From Anoplolepis gracilipes (Eukaryota > Arthropoda > Insecta > Hymenoptera > Formicidae), in contig NC_132981.1 in assembly GCF_047496725.1 (NCBI RefSeq), positions 4,740,001-4,804,000 of the forward strand: a stretch of DNA of 64,000 nucleotides, written 5' to 3'. Made by a program: the position numbers and the translations under genes. The notes beneath the pieces were generated by a model. The model saw only the letters and a program-made list of their open reading frames with translations. It made no database searches and had not been told where the DNA came from. Position 1 is the first letter of the stretch. Each line of letters starts with the position of its first letter. Below, piece after piece: positions 59,885 to 64,000 of the stretch.

Positions 59885-61841
59885 AGTTTTGGCGCCATTT
59901 CGAGTTTTCAATCCGACACGTAAGAATCTTTTGATTTTTTGATGATGTTGCGCGCCTGAATCAATATTGCTTTTTCGGCTGCGTCCTTTATCAGCGAAGT
60001 TGTACGAAAAGAAGGGAACTTCGCAAAGTACGAGCGAAATTCATGCCTATTATTTATCGAAATATATTTCTTTTTTTACATAAATATTTGTATGATCCTT
60101 TTTTGTCGAAATACAATACTACACTTTTCTTTTTTTATTTACCCTCTTTTCTTTTCTTCAATTATATTTTCCTTATTATAAAATGAGTCAAAATGTTAGA
60201 CAAATATTCTATCACTAGTAAGCATATGCACGAATATGTTTTATTTTTAGAGACCACTTCCTTTGATAAGCAAGACAGGATTACTAAGTAAGATAAGATT
60301 ACAATATTCATGATTTTATGATTAACATAATTATCTGTCCATCTTTTCATGCGGAAATACATAACTGCGAGAATATCCAAGTTATAGAATTTATTTATAT
60401 TCCATGTAAATAATTTATTTTTGTGTGTTTGCCGCGCATCTATGCGCTTCTTGCATACGTCACACGGTAATAATAATAATAAGATAAGATTTGCTGAATG
60501 TGTATATAATATGTACAATATCGTAGACACATTGGCGATTACAAGCTGAGTCAGTTGGATTACAACCGCGGTAGTTATCAATAATCAAAGGTTACCTTTC
60601 CTTTTAACATTTATATATCACAAAGTTTGATTTTCATATACATGCACATTTTTAATTTAATTAAAAAAAACTCGATTAAATAAATTATGTGAAATTGATT
60701 CTAAGTATAAATATGTGGTAAAACTTATACCTTTCAGATTTAAACGAATAACTTTTCAAGATATACAATTTTTTTTACTAATTTTTCCGAGCATATGATT
60801 TTAATCTATAATTTTCTTAATAAGTTTTACCGATTAGCTTTTTATGAAGGAATAGATCAGACGTTTTGTAATCAACAGGTATTAATCGTTCATAAAAATA
60901 TGCGAAATTTCAAAAACTTTATCTTTTTTATAAAATAAGATTAATTTTGTATTCTTTACACGATTCCTTTATATATTTTTTTGTGAAATATCACATTATA
61001 TATGAAGAATAAGATAATTTGATTGGAAAAATGCTGTATATTAAAATATTCATATTTTTTTGCAATTGATCTAACAGAGATTATTAGCTTCATGACTTGC
61101 CTTGCGGATATCATCTTATGTGAAGGCTGCTTGAATTAAGCACACAGATATGATTTCTATTATTGCAAGCATTATCTCTGTTTATTTTGTGAAGTATCGT
61201 CTGGTCGGTAGACGGAAAAAATACCTAAGTACCTGCCATTCATCTCGGTCACAATGCGGTTTATTATCTGTTTTCTTTCTCTCGCTGTATCTCTCTTTCC
61301 TTCTCTCGCTGTATATTATTTACCGTATCTTTCAAAGACGTTAACGCTAAGTAGGGCTGTCCTGGTAATAATAAAAAACTGTAAAGTGAAATAATGTTCG
61401 TCAGAGTAATGTAAGACTCGACCCAATAAATTTACCCGCAGCTTTCGCGAATTAGGAAATTTCTGGATTTATATATTAGATTACATATTATTTCCTGATA
61501 GATAAAAAATTCTATAATAAAATATTCCATTACTTGAAATTTTCTTTCTCTCTCTCTGCTTCATCAGTGTTTGAAATAATATTAAATCATTCGTAAATCA
61601 CATTCTCACGTGTAACTTTTTATTTTACGTTTCTACGTGCGTATATTTAATTCCAATGTATTCACACGGATATAATCTAATCCATATCGCGTGATTTATT
61701 CGCGTATATTTATAGGAAACCAATCATAAATCATTCACAGATTGTACGATGGCTCTACGTGACAAAATATTTAATTCCAAAGTAATCGAGTAGATTTCAC
61801 GAACAGATAGTTTAGAGATTTATTTTAAAAAAAGGATCTTT

Positions 61842-61843
<2 letters not shown>

Positions 61844-61872
<29 letters not shown>
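61844..61872. repeat. Poly(T) tract
   Basis: About 29 consecutive T, possibly the tail of a reverse-strand retrocopy or a simple homopolymer; no element is visible beside it. Confidence 0.9.
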
Positions 61873-61876
<4 letters not shown>

Positions 61877-64000
61877 AAAAAGAAAATGGAAAGAAATAAA
61901 AATATTACCAGTATGTAAAATGTTACAAAAATTACTATTATCCAATTTTTTCCGAAATTATTGATAAAGTTTTCCAAACCTCAAAATTGTTTGAAAAATC
62001 TTTTTCTTTGATTTCTTCGACTGTTAGGTCATCTACGCGAATAGAACTGGGTCGGTGTCCTGTAAACTCATGCCCCGAGTGTTATATTTAAAACGGGTGA
62101 ACGTTAATAAGAGTATAACGCTCGATCAAAATCAGAACCGTATCTGTTAATATTATTGTTATGTCTTTCTGATTTCTTTTATTCGTAAAAGCGTACGACC
62201 AAATGATATTTTAATATTGTGGTTAGTGAACTTCGATTGTTCAAAATATCGGTAATCTAGATCTAGAATCATTCAATTATCATTCTTTATAAAATGATAA
62301 TATTGATATTCATTATCTATATTAGAATTGTCAGAACGATATGTCGATAATCTTGATCATTGTAGCTTTTGGCAATAAAGGAAATATAGAATTGTAATAT
62401 CTAATTTCTATTAATGCGGAGAAATGTAAACATCTCCGTCTGTTATTTTTTAAATATGTTTTAGTGCGAATCGATGAGATATATCATTCTGATAAACGAG
62501 AAAATGTGCGCACAAATATGTATTATCGAGAAATTGACGCCACGCGAGACGTAAACAAACTTAGATATACGCCGCAATTCGAAATATTATGTATCCGGAG
62601 GTCGTTTCCAAAGAGCATGAGTCATTTCTACAAACTCGTTCTTTTAAACGATCGAGAACATGCGATCGTATAATTTTAGCGTATATCTACGTGATCCTCC
62701 TCAGGAACTTGACTCATTAAAGCGACGTTGACCTGAAATCAGTCCAGAGAGTTCAGGGGTCTACGTGACTCCGCTCACGTAGACATTCTCTTTCTCTTTT
62801 CTCTCTCTCTCTCTCTCTCTCTGTTATATCCTTTCGAGCCATCTATCACATTTTTGATGTGCACGTTTAAAACATCACAATATTGCGTCAATAAATCAAT
62901 ACATCTCAAAAATATTTGTAAATGATTCTGATAGAAAACGAAGATAAATTAAAGTATCAATTTCAAAAATATTGAAAATATTAAAATTTTACTGATTCAC
63001 TTATATATAGTATTGTATATAATATGTAAATTTACATTTTGTAAAATATTGTATTCTGTATAAATATTAGACCTCGGCACGCGTTCGCTCATTTACATCT
63101 CCATTGGGCTGTCAACGAAAGGATGTTTAATTTAAACTAGAGATGAGTGTACGTGCGCGATTATCGGCTGTGTGCACGCCCACGAGCATGATATTAATCG
63201 AAATGACAGACAGTTGAAAGGGAGGGAAGTCCGTACGCATCTATTTTTAGCTAGTAAGGTCCATCGCCGGTCCTTAATCCGATTGATTAATGCTACTCGA
63301 TGGTGATTCTACGAACGCGACACGTGACAATTTCATGCTTCGAATTATTTTTGCGAGTATTTTCATGCGATAAATGCAACACATATTTAGAAAAAGAAAT
63401 TCGGCGAATTTGTATAATTTTTCTTTTATTAATATATATCGAGCACATAAAAAAAAATATTTTGAGAATTCAAAATGTAGATATTCTGTTCAAATTTATT
63501 TTTTTCGCGAAATATTAACCCTCTGTTTTTTATTATATATATATGATAAAATTTAAAATAAATTTTTTCTTGGATGTTATCTTGCATAAGAAGAGATTTT
63601 TTTTTTACTACGTTTATAATATTCAAGGTATCATGAATTTTTGAACCACATCGTTTAGCTTTAACATATAGCAATATTTTCTTGTGGTTTGTCGATGTAA
63701 CAGAAATCGGTTACGAAATATGTTCACGTGAGAAGCAATAAAAAACTTCTTGAGGATCGGCACATCTTGTGGTAATCATCACACTCGTGAACTGTCAACA
63801 CGTGCACTGTTGACATGTGCACCTTGACAGGCACGTGCTTGTTAAATATTTATTAACGATTCAATACAACGCAAAGTACAAAAATAATAATTTGTTCTTG
63901 ATCAGATTAATAAATATTAATATCTAATTTATAAATGTCTTAATATTCACATTTTTATCAAATTAAGAACATTTATAAAAAACATTTTGTAAGTATAATT

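Larger units (their letters stand above)
59479..64000 (+). other. Presumed first intron of the gene starting at 59436
   Basis: AT-rich beyond about 59900, no supported exon. It contains a (GTCGC)n run at 59859-59884, a poly(T) tract at about 61844-61872 and a (CT)n run at about 62799-62822. Short ORFs (for example 62464-62673) lack splice context and recognisable content. Confidence 0.5.

Noticed and set aside
62464..62673. 69-codon ORF in the terminal intron-like region
   Set aside because: No acceptor in phase with the exon ending at 59478 that I could support, and no recognisable content.
1..64000. CRISPR arrays, insertion sequences, operons, tRNA genes
   Set aside because: Looked for and not seen; the direct repeats present are microsatellites and the genome is eukaryotic. 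A tRNA scan was not possible by eye with full certainty.

Overview
The window is eukaryotic, almost certainly from an insect genome and most likely a hymenopteran such as an ant. This is an inference from the long AT-rich introns and intergenic DNA, the CpG-rich promoter islands, the standard GT-AG introns and the animal-specific gene families; no database search was run. No operon, phage, CRISPR or bacterial feature is present. I joined exons by hand using reading phase and splice consensus.

Layout. (1) 1-4084, plus: 3' part of a Q-rich C2H2 zinc-finger gene with two look-alike in-frame cassette exons. (2) 4085-11.2 kb: AT-rich DNA with no gene seen. (3) 11.2-11.5 kb: CpG-rich promoter and a candidate non-coding first exon. 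It may belong to the gene coded at 19949-26443 (plus), a large nuclear protein with an N-terminal region resembling the DDT/WHIM region of CECR2 and RSF1. (4) 12256-16815, minus: a complete 12-exon DEG/ENaC (pickpocket-type) sodium channel gene, apparently nested in the first intron of (3). (5) 28107-32440, minus: a 131-residue secreted protein of unknown function. (6) 33444-36495, minus: Ku80 (13 exons). (7) 36.8-37.8 kb: two U6 snRNA genes in inverted orientation, each with its own promoter. (8) 39816-41546, plus: LRPAP1/RAP, an ER chaperone for LDL-receptor-family proteins. (9) 41976-43344, minus: B4GALT7, the galactosyltransferase of the glycosaminoglycan linker; its 3' end faces that of RAP. 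(10) 44.2-50627, plus: alpha-catenin, divergent from B4GALT7. (11) 56315-57183, minus: PAIP2, a translational repressor that binds poly(A)-binding protein. (12) 59436-59478, plus: first coding exon of a gene that runs off the window, followed by about 4.5 kb that looks like its intron.

The genes are ordinary, unrelated housekeeping and membrane genes; no shared pathway is evident. The unusual signals are structural. They are the paired CxxC cassette exons, the inverted U6 duplication with CTCF-like motifs at the far end of both arms, a 21-nt candidate microexon in alpha-catenin, an acceptor choice that would switch an upstream ORF on or off in PAIP2, a 129-bp alternating purine-pyrimidine tract in a PAIP2 intron, two foldback elements in introns, and an inverted CCAAT-box hairpin upstream of RAP.
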